A stretch of 64,000 nucleotides of DNA. Source: Strongylocentrotus droebachiensis (taxonomy: Eukaryota > Echinodermata > Echinoidea > Camarodonta > Strongylocentrotidae). Both the position numbers and the translations under genes were made by a program. Of this stretch, positions 1-9,554 are shown one piece after another. The notes under the pieces were generated by a model, which was not told the origin of the DNA, made no database searches, and worked only from the letters and a program-made list of their open reading frames with translations. Each line of letters begins with the position of its first letter. Position 1 is the stretch's first letter. The stretch covers positions 62,001 to 126,000 of the forward strand of contig JAVYIG010000604.1 in NCBI GenBank assembly GCA_035222895.1, written 5' to 3'.

Positions 1-1088
1 GATAAACTATTTTTATAAAAATCAATGATTATGAATATACAATATTCAGAAAATAGTGTCGACTCTTCAAAGTTCATAAAAGATTTCGTAAAATGTCATG
101 CACGCATATGATACAAATCATATAACCCGGACAAAGGCATGGGGAAATCAAGATTTGGGAATAAAAAGGGAAAATAATGGGATAAAATTTATAAAAATAT
201 TTAAAGCAATTGATGAATAGCGAGGCAATGACGTTACATACTGATAACCAAATTGGCAATTTGTGTAGTGATTTTCTAAGTTCCACTTTTTCATACTACT
301 TACAAAATTAATAACTTCCTTATTGGTTACGATTTTACTTAATTTTTGTGTGCTCTGTTTCTCTTGTTTTTCTGCATCTATTCAAAGCAAATTATTTTTG
401 GAGTGGACTAAGAGTTCTGATAATATTAGAAAATAAATTCTCACAGAAACCCACAAAACTTGCACTGAATGTTCAAGATTACTAATAAATGACATGTGCC
501 AAACGATTTTGGTAGAAAATGTATAGGGACTGAGTAAAGAGCATAGAAAGATAAGGAAATCAAGGTAAGTAGGCCTGACACCTTGTTCTTAACACATGTT
601 ACTATACATGTACAAATGAGAGTTGTGGATTTTATTTAAGTTAATTTCAAGCAAGTTTTTGTGAGTTTATTTTTATTTTACTGGTTCAAACAATCAATCT
701 ACTGCAGGATAAATAATCCAGAATGAATTATAGCCACATTCTCTTGACGGATTCCATTACCGGAGCTCAAGATTAGCTTAAATTTAGCTGTAAACGGGTA
801 AACAGGAATGACAGTAGATTTCCTCTTTTTTTCAGAGATTGTTTTCCAACATCAGTGAGTTAAATTGATTGCATTTAGCTAGAGATATTTAGATGTCAGT
901 ATGAAATGTAATGTGGTGATTTAAAAGTGTTGAGATTCCATTAGATGGTAGGGTCAATATTGATGCTGCTATTAGTGAAACAGGTTCATAAGAAGGTGGT
1001 TAAAGGTATCATCTCATTTCATTTCAATTCTATATTATGTTTGGAATTAAAATTTTATTTCATTCTTTCATTATTTCTTCACATACAG
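1..1088. other. Region left of the first recognisable MRPS2 exon
   Basis: AT-rich DNA without a convincing coding exon. About 90-415 is a copy of a dispersed repeat that recurs at 32.5 and 33.7 kb. The upstream MRPS2 exon must end in phase 1; a strong donor (AAG|GTAAGTAGG) lies near 564, but no open ATG frame leads into it, so it would be a 5' UTR exon or chance. The start codon of MRPS2 is not assigned. Confidence 0.5.
90..415 (+). repeat. Dispersed repeat, family R3, copy 1
   Basis: Contains the blocks GCAATTGATGAATAGCGAGG, CCAAATTGGCAATTTGTGTA and a right end reading TTTTTGGAGTGGACT. The same blocks occur inverted at about 32508-32795 and directly at about 33700-33975. The right end resembles the terminus of a MITE, but no autonomous element is visible. 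Confidence 0.6.
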
Positions 1089-1199
1089 CTTTGATCTGGC
1101 AGCAGAAACAAATAAAGCACTCATGGCCTGATATAAGAGTAGCCCAATTCTGTTCACATGCCCAACCCCAAGAAGTGACCCCTGAAAGTTCACTTGAAG
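1089..1199 (+). CDS. MRPS2: MRPS2 internal exon
   Basis: Acceptor TTCTTCACATACAG precedes it and donor GAAG|GTAAAT follows. It starts with two bases of a split codon and ends with one. It reads LIWQQKQIKHSW...VTPESSLE, low in conservation and placed just before the S2 domain. Confidence 0.75.
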
Positions 1200-2965
1200 G
1201 TAAATTGACAATTTTTATCATGCTTCTACATTTTGTCATTTTAATTTGTTATCATATTTATGCCTCGGCCAAACAAAGGTGGTGCTGAAGGCATTATGTT
1301 TTGAGGAAATCTCAAGAAGCACTCCAGATATGAACTTCAGACTTCATGATAATATGTATCATCATAGGAAAACAATTTGTTCAGGTTTTGGGTCAAATAG
1401 ATCAAAGGTCGCATAGGTCAATTTCTTAAATTACAGGTTTTAGCCTTGCTATTGCGATATATCAAGAACCACTAGAGATATGAGCTTCAAACTCGTTGAT
1501 AGTATGTATCATCAGTTGAAGACAATCTGATTATATTTTTAGTAAGTAGGTCAATAGTTAAATGTCAAAGAGGTCATTTTTTTTAAATTAGAGGTTCCCA
1601 CAATGTTAAGAACTTCTTGAGGTACAAGCTTCAAATATGGCGGCACTACGTATTAGTGGTATTACCATAGGAAGATGATACAATTTCATTTTGGTGCTAG
1701 TAGGTCAAGATCATAGTCGTCAGTTGACATTTGATTATAGCCTTTTGTTTTCATTGTGGTACGTCACAAACAATTCCATCCGTTTCTTATACTGAATTTA
1801 GGGCAGAGGGGTATCACCATCATTTGCATCATTGCATGGCATCATTCTTTTTGATTCATTTTGTGCATTTTGGTGATTTCAATATTATTGAAAAATGGAA
1901 ACCAAATGTTTGGATAAAAATCTGTTGAAATTTGCAGTTTTATATGGGTAAGTGTGTATTAAAATTTGCATTACTTTATTAATCATTCTATTAAAGTGAA
2001 ATCTTTTTCAGAGGTTCCTATGTGTAATGCTTGATACTGAAGAAATATCTTCAATAATTTATTGTCAATAGTTGAGAAACACATTTTGCCCTAGTCAGAG
2101 ATTTATCTGCATCCTGACCAGATTAATTGTCAAAAATGATATCAAGGATCACATCTATAAAAAGATTTCACCCTTTCTGTAGTGTCAAAGTTGAAATACC
2201 TACCGGTACTAAAAGATGAAAAGATGTTTGAATCCACATTGCTCTTTTATTGGAATGTTTGAAACCTTTGACTGACATGCGACTTGTATCCTTGTCTTAC
2301 CATATCAACCAGGAGAAACAAGGAGAGATACGGTTGATGAGTCCTTGAACCATGATGACTTCTTTGGTGTCAGCAAACTTTTCACCAGGACAGAACTCTT
2401 TGAATCGCGAGTTCACTTGGGCCACAAAGAAGGTCTCTTGGACCAGCGCATGAAGAAGTACATGATCGGAACACGACGCGAGCAATGCATTATGGATCTT
2501 GACCAGACAGCGCCACTCTTAAATAGCGCCCTCAATTTTACTGCGAACATTGCCTATCGTAATGGCATCATCTTATTTGTGAACCGAGTGCCCCAGTTTG
2601 CTCATGCGGTTGAGGAAATGGCCAGAGCTTGCGGGGAGTACGCCCACACTCGCCACTGGCAGAAAGGGTGCTTCACCAATGCTCAGATCCAGATGGGACC
2701 TGGTACACGCCTCCCTGACCTTATCGTCTTCCTCAACACGCTCAATGATGTGTTCAGTCAACACCAAGCGGTCATAGATGCAGCTAAAATGAACATCCCC
2801 ACAATCGCGATCGTGGACTCTAATTGTAACCCGAACCTCATCACTTATCCTGTTCCAGGAAACGATGACACACCAGTAGCTGTAGAACTCTTCATGAGAT
2901 TATTCAAAGAATCTGTGCTACTTGGTAAACAGAAGAGGAAGGAACTTGAGGAAACCCCTGTATGA
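1089..2965 (+). CDS. MRPS2: Mitochondrial small-subunit ribosomal protein uS2m (MRPS2), 3' portion of gene
   Basis: This encodes the mitochondrial homologue of bacterial ribosomal protein S2, a structural protein of the 28S mitoribosomal subunit. Two exons are visible (1089-1199 and 2313-2965), joined across one intron in phase 1: G from the first plus GA from the second makes a Gly codon. Together they give about 253 residues, against roughly 300 in vertebrates. The last exon shows the uS2 signature: RVHLGHKEGLLDQRM, then GTRREQCIMDL, LFVNRVPQFAHAVEEMA, RLPDLIVFLN and the C-terminal IPTIAIVDSNCNP...YPVPGND block typical of S2. The N-terminal exon is poorly conserved, as expected near a transit peptide. 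The initiator Met is not found. The stop is TGA at 2963-2965 and AATAAA lies at 3553-3558. It converges with the TPR-CHAT gene. Family assignment is strong; the 5' end is open. Confidence 0.92.
1262..1905 (+). repeat. Degenerate ~150-bp tandem repeat in MRPS2 intron
   Basis: Successive units contain AGATATGAGCTTCAAAC, a TGATA.TATGTATCATCA block, and an AGGTCAAAGGTCACAGAGGT-like block, so nuclear-receptor half-sites recur. The same family returns at 48530-48900. Units are diverged and the edges uncertain. Confidence 0.6.
2313..2965 (+). CDS. MRPS2: MRPS2 terminal coding exon (whole S2 domain)
   Basis: Acceptor ATATCAACCAG|GAGAAA; open for 217 codons to TGA. It carries practically the entire ribosomal S2 fold. 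The first ATG-free stretch (ETRRDTVDESLNHDDFFGV) is in frame with the upstream exon, so no internal start is needed. Confidence 0.93.
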
Positions 2966-3091
2966 GTTATACATCATTCAAGAAAACACAATCTTATTTG
3001 TATTATCTTTCTTGTGGTTGCATTGTGAACTTCTAGTCGAGGTACTAATATCCGAGTATTGGAACATTCAGGAAGGAACCTAAAACCTAAT

Positions 3092-3226
3092 GGCCCGAAT
3101 TCACAAAGGAGGTTTGTCGACAAACCTTGGTTTTCGTGCGTCATTTGACGCGTTTTTTACAAACCAAACACGCAAAAACCACGAAAACCTAGGTTTGTCG
3201 ACAAACCTCCTTTGTGAATTTGGGCC
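3092..3226. mobile_element. MITE with long terminal inverted repeats in MRPS2 3' UTR
   Basis: Left arm starts GGCCCGAATTCACAAAGGAG and continues through GGTTTGTCGACAAACC. The right arm is its near-perfect reverse complement, ending CCTTTGTGAATTTGGGCC. Arms are about 35 bp or longer. Flanks read AAT on both sides, a possible 3-bp target duplication. No coding capacity. Confidence 0.85.
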
Positions 3227-3552
3227 AATATATCCAAACAAGGACATCTGGACCCTAAGCAGCAAAACAATTTGTCAGGCTTTATTGTGGTCGCTCATAC
3301 TCGTTCTGACTACTCCCACCGACAACCCTCATTTCTCAAAGATTTCGATTAGGACATGCATTGCATGTACCGTAACTTATGTAACTTTATATTTCATGTG
3401 TACCTAAGATTTTCTTTTTATACAATTCAATTTACATCTTGTTTTCTACTCACTAAAAATAATGAGGAAAATGTTGACATTTCATTTTGTGAATATTAAA
3501 TTTACTTACAAAAGATTGCTTTGATGTTCACTGTATGCCCAGAATACCTTTT

Positions 3553-3558
3553 AATAAA
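3553..3558 (+). promoter_or_regulatory. MRPS2: Polyadenylation signal AATAAA for MRPS2
   Basis: Canonical hexamer in CTTTTAATAAAGCACATG, about 590 bases after the stop. Chosen because it is the first canonical signal on this strand after the CDS. Confidence 0.55.
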
Positions 3559-3980
3559 GCACATGATCTATCAGAAATTGAAGTTAATTCACTTCTATTA
3601 GGAGTATCCCCATAACCTAGGAGAAAAAAACACTTGAATGTGCCAGTCGTGAAGGTCATGTTTAGTCAAAACTACACGCTTCATTTTCACTAATTTAAGA
3701 AGTCTTGAATTTAAAAAGGTAACCATCTTTCTGATAGTGGTTTGAATCTGTACATTAATGCTACTATGTAATAAGTAATAGAGTTCACTTTGACTTGACT
3801 ACAGTATTTGCAATCATTTATAGCTAGTTGTCATGTGGAGGATGTTCTTAATTCCTAATAGCAAATATGTTCAGTTATTGCAAATAAAAAGAAAAGGAGA
3901 GAGAAATCAGAAAATTGAGAGCGACTTGCATTAGTTTTTTGGGGAGAGGGAGAGGAAACGTGAGACAAAACATGAGTTGA

Positions 3981-4632
3981 TTAAAGGTAATACAAAGTTT
4001 TGTTATGGGGTCTTGAACTTGGTTAAAATGAACATATTGGAAGCATATGCAACCCTACAGTATTCAGCGATCGTTGTTACGGTTGAAATCAAGTCTAAAT
4101 TTATAAAATTGTGAATAAAAAAAACTCTTTTTATTAAGCTTTAAAACAATGTTTCTGGACTAAAAATCAGTGAAAAAAATACACGGGGGCTCAGGGCGAA
4201 TTAGCCCCCGAAATGCCCAAAATAGCCCCAGAAAATCAGAATAGAGCCCCTGTAAATTTGCATAGAGTTCAATGCAAAACAAATTTTAGAATGTTATTTT
4301 CATGCAGGAAAGCTTGAAAAGTAGCCCCTGAAAAATAAATATTAATTTTTTCCCTGCTAAAAATCGACCAATTAGTCATTCTCTTTTGGAAATTATATAT
4401 CGCAACTACATATTCTGAGATTTTCATGGTCGCAGCGACCATTGTATGGCCGTAGCCGCTATTTGAAATGTTTATACCGGTACTCAATTTTTCTCGAAAG
4501 CAGAAGTGCTTTAGGGGCTAAATTTTCTAGTTCTTATAATACATCCACAGGGGCATCCAAATATACCAAAATTGTAAAGAATCACTATCCACCCAATTTT
4601 CAAAAATTCCCAAAACTTTGTATTACCTTTAA
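3981..4632 (+). mobile_element. TTAA-flanked MITE family M2 (piggyBac-like ends), copy 1
   Basis: Begins TTAAAGGTAATACAAAGTTT and ends with the reverse complement AAACTTTGTATTACCTTTAA. TTAA on both sides is the target duplication typical of piggyBac-type elements. Internal blocks such as GAAGCATATGCAA and TTCTCGAAAGCAGAAGTG are shared with copies at 10825-11186 and 43972-44484. No transposase frame. Confidence 0.8.
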
Positions 4633-5429
4633 TATTAAATTTGTTTCTCTATCTTTCATCAGAGGAACACAAACAATCCAGCTATCAACAAATCACAGAA
4701 CAGTTTCCATTAGAACAAACAGTCATTTATCTTTATATTTGTCCATAAAATAAATTATATGTATAATATAAGATACACAAAATATACAAATGTGTATGGA
4801 ATACACTGTCAAAACAAATAATATACAGAAATAAGTATATAATATATATTTATATATTACAATTTACAAATACAACAGTAAATGGACACATGAGAAGGGC
4901 ATAAAATGTATTTGGTATATAGGGAATTATAAGGGTTACAAAAATGGATGGAATGTTGGAATACTTGAAAATACTTGAAAATACCTTGCCTCATATTTAG
5001 TGGAGATAATCTCGAAACAACTTTCACAAACATAGATTAATAAAATCAGATAAAGAAATTATAAAAAAAACCTTTGGTCAACAAATGAATTTCAATATGG
5101 GTACATTTCTTGGGTTGGTTGGGATAGTTGGTTGGAATCAAGATACACACCCTATAAACCTTAAGTCTCCATAAAAACAAGACAAAAAATTTGATCCATG
5201 AATGTATCACTCATTTCATTAGAAACATATTCTTTATCTCATGACCTTCAAAGTCTACACAGTACCGGTACCTTAGATTTGAAGATGTTCAGGTTTAGCA
5301 CTTTTCAGACTACACCAAGACACGCAAAAGATAAGCTATTTGTCTGCTAAGAAAGCATGCATATGGCAGACCTGCCAAGTACGATTTTAATCGTATTCTG
5401 CACGATTTTTAGAAGTAAATAAGGCAGTA

Positions 5430-5484
5430 AGATTTTTTTTTTTTTTTTGGGGGGGGGGGGGGTATTTTGTGTGTGTGTGTGTGT
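5430..5484. repeat. poly-T, poly-G and (GT)n tract
   Basis: Run of about 18 T, then about 12 G, then nine GT dinucleotides. Length is likely variable and assembly-sensitive. Confidence 0.9.
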
Positions 5485-5959
5485 ACCACTTTCAATAGCA
5501 AAATGCCCATTTGGACCTCTAAAGTATCCTACAAACGTCTCACATCGGCAATTTGGGGATGTTCATTGGTTCATTGAACACACCATTCGTGACGAATCAT
5601 GCATATTCAACCAATGATCCATTACAAAAGGCATTGATTTTTTTTTTTTGTGCAGATATACAAAAGTAAAAACAACTAGATGGAACTTCGACTGCGCGCA
5701 GTCGAAATGATGCCTCCGTCATAGAGCAGTTTTACAAACCAAAACAGAAGAAATTTTTCAAATTCAAGTTCAATTGTAATCCATTAACAGGTTCTCAGAA
5801 TATCGTGATTACAAGCAATTTCTCATATACATATATGACCCTTTGATCTTTGACCTCATGACCCTAACATCTACTCAGTTCATTGGCTCTGCAAGATGTC
5901 CCGAGTTAAATAGTAATCCATCTGTCAGTTCTAATGAGAATGCGTTCACAAGCTATTTT

Positions 5960-6850
5960 TGCATACATAATGAGCCCATGACCTTTGACCTTTGACCTCA
6001 TGACCCAAGAATCTACTCAGTTCATTGGCTCTGCAAGATACATACATGATCTAAGTTTGGCAGGAATCCATCAATCTGTTCTAATTATAATGCGATCACA
6101 AGCTATTTTTGCATATATAATGAGCCGCATGACCTTTGACCTTGACCTCATGACCCCAAAATCTAATCAGTTCATCAGCTCTGCAAGTAACATACATGAC
6201 CTAAGTTTGGCAGGAATCCATCAATCGGTTCTTGAGATAACGCGATCACGAGCTGTTTTTGCATACATAATGAGTCGTGACCTTTGACCTTTGACCTCGT
6301 GACCCCAAAATCTAATCAGTTCATCGGCTCTGCAAGATACATACATGACCAAAGTTTGGCAGGAATCCATCAATCGGTTCTTCAGATAACGCGATCACGA
6401 GCTGTTTTTGCATACATAATGAGTCGTGACCTTTGACCTTTGACCTCGTGACCCCAAAATCTAATCAGTTCATCGGCTCTGCAAGATACATACATGACCA
6501 AAGTTTGGCAGGAATCCATCAATCGGTTCTTCAGATAACGCGATCACAAGCAGTTTTTGCATACATAATGAGCCCTGTGAACTTTGACCTTTGACCTCGT
6601 GACCCCAAAATCTAATCAGTTCATCGGCTCTGCAAGATACATACATGACCAAAGTTTAGCAGGAATCCATCAATCGGTTCTTCAGATAACGCGATCACGA
6701 GCAGTTTTTGCATACATAATGAGCCCTGTGACCTTTGACCTTTGACCTCGTGACCCCAAAATCTAATCAGTTCATCGGCTCTGCAAGATACATACATGAC
6801 CAAAGTTTGGCAGGAATCCATCAATCGGTTCTTCAGATAACACGATCACG
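5960..6850 (+). repeat. ~145-bp tandem repeat core of Helitron-like copy A
   Basis: Six or so units, each with TTTTTGCATACATAATGAG, TGACCTTTGACC(T), CCCCAAAATCTAATCAGTTC, GCAAGATACATACATGACC and ATCCATCAATCGGTTCTT. Units on the right are nearly identical and the left ones more diverged, so the array grew by recent amplification. The long open frames reading [14 protein letters not shown] are by-products of the repeat, not a protein. Confidence 0.85.
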
Positions 6851-6867
6851 AGAACGGGACGTACAGA

Positions 6868-6926
6868 CGGACGTACGTACGGACGGACGGACGGACGGAC
6901 GGACAGACGGACGGACGGACAACCCG
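6868..6926 (+). repeat. (GGAC)n / ACGTACGG microsatellite
   Basis: Run of GGACGGAC units interrupted by GGACAGACGG at the 5' side of the Helitron-like element (minus orientation). Short counterparts exist in the copies at 52.3 and 60.3 kb. Confidence 0.9.
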
Positions 6927-6980
6927 AAAACATAATGCCTCCGGCTACTTCGTAACGGAGGCATAAAAATGTTCTGTCGT

Positions 6981-7184
6981 GGAGGCGCGATTTAGTCGGT
7001 AGAGCAGTGGTCTCGTATTTACGGTGACCCGGGTCCGAAACCAAGGCGATGCGCTAGTGCCCTTTGGTAAAGCATTAATCCTCATTACCAGGTCCCTCAG
7101 AGAGGACCTAAAGTCGTCAGCCGTCTGGTTGCTTACTTACAAGTATTTATGCTTTCTTAGCAGTCAGGTAAAATAACCACGACC
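6981..7184 (+). mobile_element. tRNA-derived SINE, family S-A, copy 1
   Basis: Starts GGAGGCGCGATTTAGTCGGTAGAGCAGTGG (an A box is visible in TTTAGTCGGTAGAGC) and has a B box GGGTCCGAAACC about 40 bases on. The body contains GGTAAAGCATTAATCCTCA and CTGGTTGCTTACTTACAAG. Ends AAAATAACCACGACC next to a T run. Compared with 31010-31224 it has lost several A-box bases. Confidence 0.8.
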
Positions 7185-7269
7185 ACTTTTTTTTTTTTTT
7201 TTTAATACAATATTTGTCAGTAAAATACAACTTTTGGGATTAAAGAATACAGTTTTTGAACTCCAGAGG

Positions 7270-7454
7270 TTGGCAGGTCTGATATGGTTGGAAGTCGGCA
7301 ACCAGAGGGCCAAAATCGTTAAGTCCTCTTCGATGGGTGTGGTAATGAGTATTCTTGCCTTACCAAAGAGTACTTGCGCATTGACTTGGTTTTGAACCAA
7401 GGACCTTTGGGTTACGAGGTCACTGCTCTAACACTGAGCAGGCATTGCGCCTCA
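7270..7454 (-). mobile_element. tRNA-derived SINE, family S-A, diverged copy 2
   Basis: Minus strand reads TGAGGCGCAATGCCTGCTCA, then TTAGAGCAGTGACCTCG, B box CTTGGTTCAAAACC, and GGTAAGGCAAGAATACTCAT. It is in inverted orientation to copy 1 about 85 bp away, which makes the pair a large imperfect hairpin. Confidence 0.7.
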
Positions 7455-8600
7455 AAAGTTTATTTGTGCAGATAAGCAAAAAGTACAAACACAAATATTC
7501 TCTCAATCTATCTTAATCCTGTATTCTTCAGAACAGCATTCTTGGCATTTTGCACCAGAAACCATTAGGACTGAGCAATAATAAATACATATTTGTTATG
7601 AACAAAGCATGGCACTCATTGGTGCAATACTGTGAATGCAATCAAGCATGCATGGGATCAATTTCTTTTGTTCTGATCGATGTTCAAAAGAATTTGCTAA
7701 AGATAGATTAGCAAATGAGAGAGCAGAAAGTATTAAAAGTAAAGCATTCATGATTCATTAACTGAATATCTTTGATATGCACATAAAATATTGTGTCGCA
7801 TGTCTTCACATTCATCAAGCTCCTTGTTAAATCCACTATTCCAGCTTGCACACTGCACTACAATTCTCCCTACCGCATATAGCTGACAATAACCCACCGT
7901 AACTGGCGCTCTATTTTTACCAGCGAAACTGCCAGGATTTTGCAGTCGCATGAACTCCCAGTCAAAACGGGCCACACAGTATAGGACTCACACTTCAGTG
8001 CGTCCCAGAAAAAATGAAACCGAGAATTATTTATGTTTTATCATAACTTAATCACAATAATAATTGATAAATGACACATATTTGTAAAGCTTAGTTCCTC
8101 CTCTTTCATTTGGTGCAACTCATATAATGCATATTTCATGCATGAATGATTTAAATGAATTTGAAGAGAGGAAACCAAAAAGTCATTTTGCAGACGGTAT
8201 CTGAATTTCAAAGAGAAAATCATTATCACATTTCTAGAAAGTTGACTTTCATCCCTTTCATATGACACCTCAATCAGGAAAAATGAGCTAGTAATAACAA
8301 AGCTCTGTTTGTTTAAAGTAGTGCTTGCATTTCCATAATTTTATTAAACAAAATCGTTTTCACTGGCTGCATGCCGTAGCAACAAACGGAAGTAACAAAA
8401 GACTTGACTCCGTTTCGTTGACAACCAGCCGTAGATGAAAGACTTCATGCATGGAAAATTAAAGAGTGTACCCTGTATCTATTACTGGGGCTAACAAAGT
8501 AGCCATCCCTACCCCAGCAACGACCTGAAGTAATGCACAAACAATGGTTTAAGAGAAGTTTGTTGATCTGTTAGAATCTATTGCCAAGATATGTATCCTT
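7455..8600. other. Intergenic stretch without recognised features
   Basis: AT-rich. No exon-like open frame with credible splice sites and no repeat shared with the rest of the window was noticed. It may include the distal TPR-CHAT 3' UTR (minus-strand AATAAA at 8340-8345). Confidence 0.5.
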
Positions 8601-8602
8601 TT

Positions 8603-9175
8603 TTTCACTCTGCATTAGTCTTGGTATTGTTCACATATGGCGGAAACAGCCCCAAATTGAACTGATGATGCTATTCAAGTCTAGAGACCAGGCCCGTATT
8701 CAATTCAATACTCAAGTACAATACTTAAGCTTTTTACTTAGTATTTGGCTTAGATAAAAATTCTTAGCCAATTTTGGTATTCAATTCACACTTTTGGCTA
8801 AATATTTTACCCTAAATCTAAGCCAACTCCATACCAGACTTAAGCCAATTATTTGGAGACCTTGATTGGCAGGCATATGGTTTTCTTATGCAGTATTATA
8901 ACCTGCGCACAATTTTATCAGCGCGCATTTATTGCAATGCATCAATTGCGCATTACTTTTGATTGACCGTGTAACGTCACAATGCTTATCAGTAAGTATT
9001 TTACCTAGATTTTGGCTTACGTAAGTATATGTCTAAAATGCTATTTAAAAACGAGATAAGTAAATTACTAATAACTTAGCCATTTACTTAGTAAATTTCT
9101 TACTTATGTTAAGTATTGAATTGAATACCGGCCCTGAGCCTTGACAACAAGTTGGCAGTCTCTGGGCTGCACAAT
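8603..9175 (-). pseudogene. Decayed duplicate of the TPR-CHAT terminal exon, split by a MITE
   Basis: 8603-8689 matches the end of the real last exon (about 9221-9305), sharing GTTCACATATGGC and the spacing around it. A one-base deletion and changed codons destroy the frame. The match resumes right of the MITE at 9136 (CCTTGACA...CAGTCTCT against CTCTTGACAG...TAGTCTCT). So part of the last exon was duplicated downstream and the MITE then landed in the copy. It lies in the probable 3' UTR. Confidence 0.65.
8690..9135. mobile_element. MITE family M3 (GGCCCGTATTCAATTC ends), copy 1
   Basis: Left end GGCCCGTATTCAATTCAATAC, with right end GTATTGAATTGAATACCGGCCC as its inverse. About 445 bp. The interior is rich in TTACTTAG and CTTAGCC words that also pair inversely. 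A second copy is at 15280-15703. Confidence 0.8.
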
Positions 9176-9220
9176 GTCTCACCCCAACACAATACCATCA
9201 AGGAAACTATTCCAAGTTCT

Positions 9221-9554
9221 TCACTTTGTTTCAGTCTTGGTGTTGTTCACATATGGCAGGAAAAGTCCCTGAATAGAACTCTGATGTCGCTTCTCCAAAT
9301 CCAGTGACCGGACTCTTGACAGAAAATGAGCATAGTCTCTCCGTTGCTCAATTGCCTCTGCAGTGAGGGGCTCTATGTGGTCTATGGGCACTCTGGGGGT
9401 GGCGGGGGACCCACCAGGCTTCATCTTGATCTTTCTGGGTTTTGGAGGAGGAAGACCGACCTTGTCTCTCTCCTCCCTGGCTTGAGGTGCGATGGCTTCC
9501 AGATGCCATCTCCTGTTCTTCTGCATCCTTTGAGAGAATCCAACGTGAACAGCA
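9221..9554 (-). CDS. TPR-CHAT exon 15 (terminal)
   Basis: Acceptor TTTCAGTCTGAG, open for 110 codons to TGA at 9223-9221. Basic, proline-rich segment (LPPPKPRKIKMKPGG), then a helix ending SIQGLFLPYVNNTKTETK. A broken copy of its end lies downstream. Confidence 0.88.

Larger units (their letters stand above)
2966..3575 (+). other. MRPS2: MRPS2 3' UTR
   Basis: From the TGA to just past AATAAA (3553-3558), the first good polyadenylation signal downstream. It includes the 135-bp inverted-repeat element at 3092-3226, so the mature mRNA would carry a long hairpin. Confidence 0.55.
5676..6966 (-). mobile_element. Non-autonomous Helitron/Helentron-like element, copy A
   Basis: Read on the minus strand it begins TATGCCTCCGTTACGAAG, with a GCCTCCG...CGGAGGC stem, and ends ACGGAGGCATCATTTCGACT...CCATCTAG. 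The 20-bp palindrome TTCGACTGCGCGCAGTCGAA sits 9 bases before the terminal CTAG, which is the Helitron 3' layout (hairpin then CTRR). TGCCTCCGT and ACGGAGGCA form subterminal inverted repeats as in Helentron-derived HINEs. No target duplication is seen. The core holds several ~145-bp tandem units plus a (GGAC)n tract at 6868-6925. No Rep/helicase frame. Confidence 0.75.
3576..9220. other. Convergent intergenic region, repeat-filled
   Basis: Lies between the 3' ends of MRPS2 and the TPR-CHAT gene. It holds a TTAA MITE (3981-4632), AT-rich DNA, a T/G homopolymer with (GT)n near 5430-5484, a Helitron-like element (5676-6966), two SINE copies (6981-7454), about 1.1 kb without recognised features (7455-8600), and the decayed exon copy with its MITE (8600-9190). 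Part must be the TPR-CHAT 3' UTR; a minus-strand AATAAA is at 8340-8345. Confidence 0.6.

Noticed and set aside
4442..4753. Frame with SRSALGAKFSSSYNTS, repeated at 44210-44500
   Set aside because: Conserved between places only because both lie in MITE M2; frame is short and no family is recognised.
5960..6850. CRISPR array
   Set aside because: Units are ~145 bp tandem repeats without unique spacers, in an animal genome.
5985..6935. Open frames with repeated [14 protein letters not shown] motifs (also near 52.4, 52.9, 59.8 and 60.2 kb)
   Set aside because: They read through the ~145-bp tandem core of the Helitron-like elements in several frames and both strands; no start context, no protein family.
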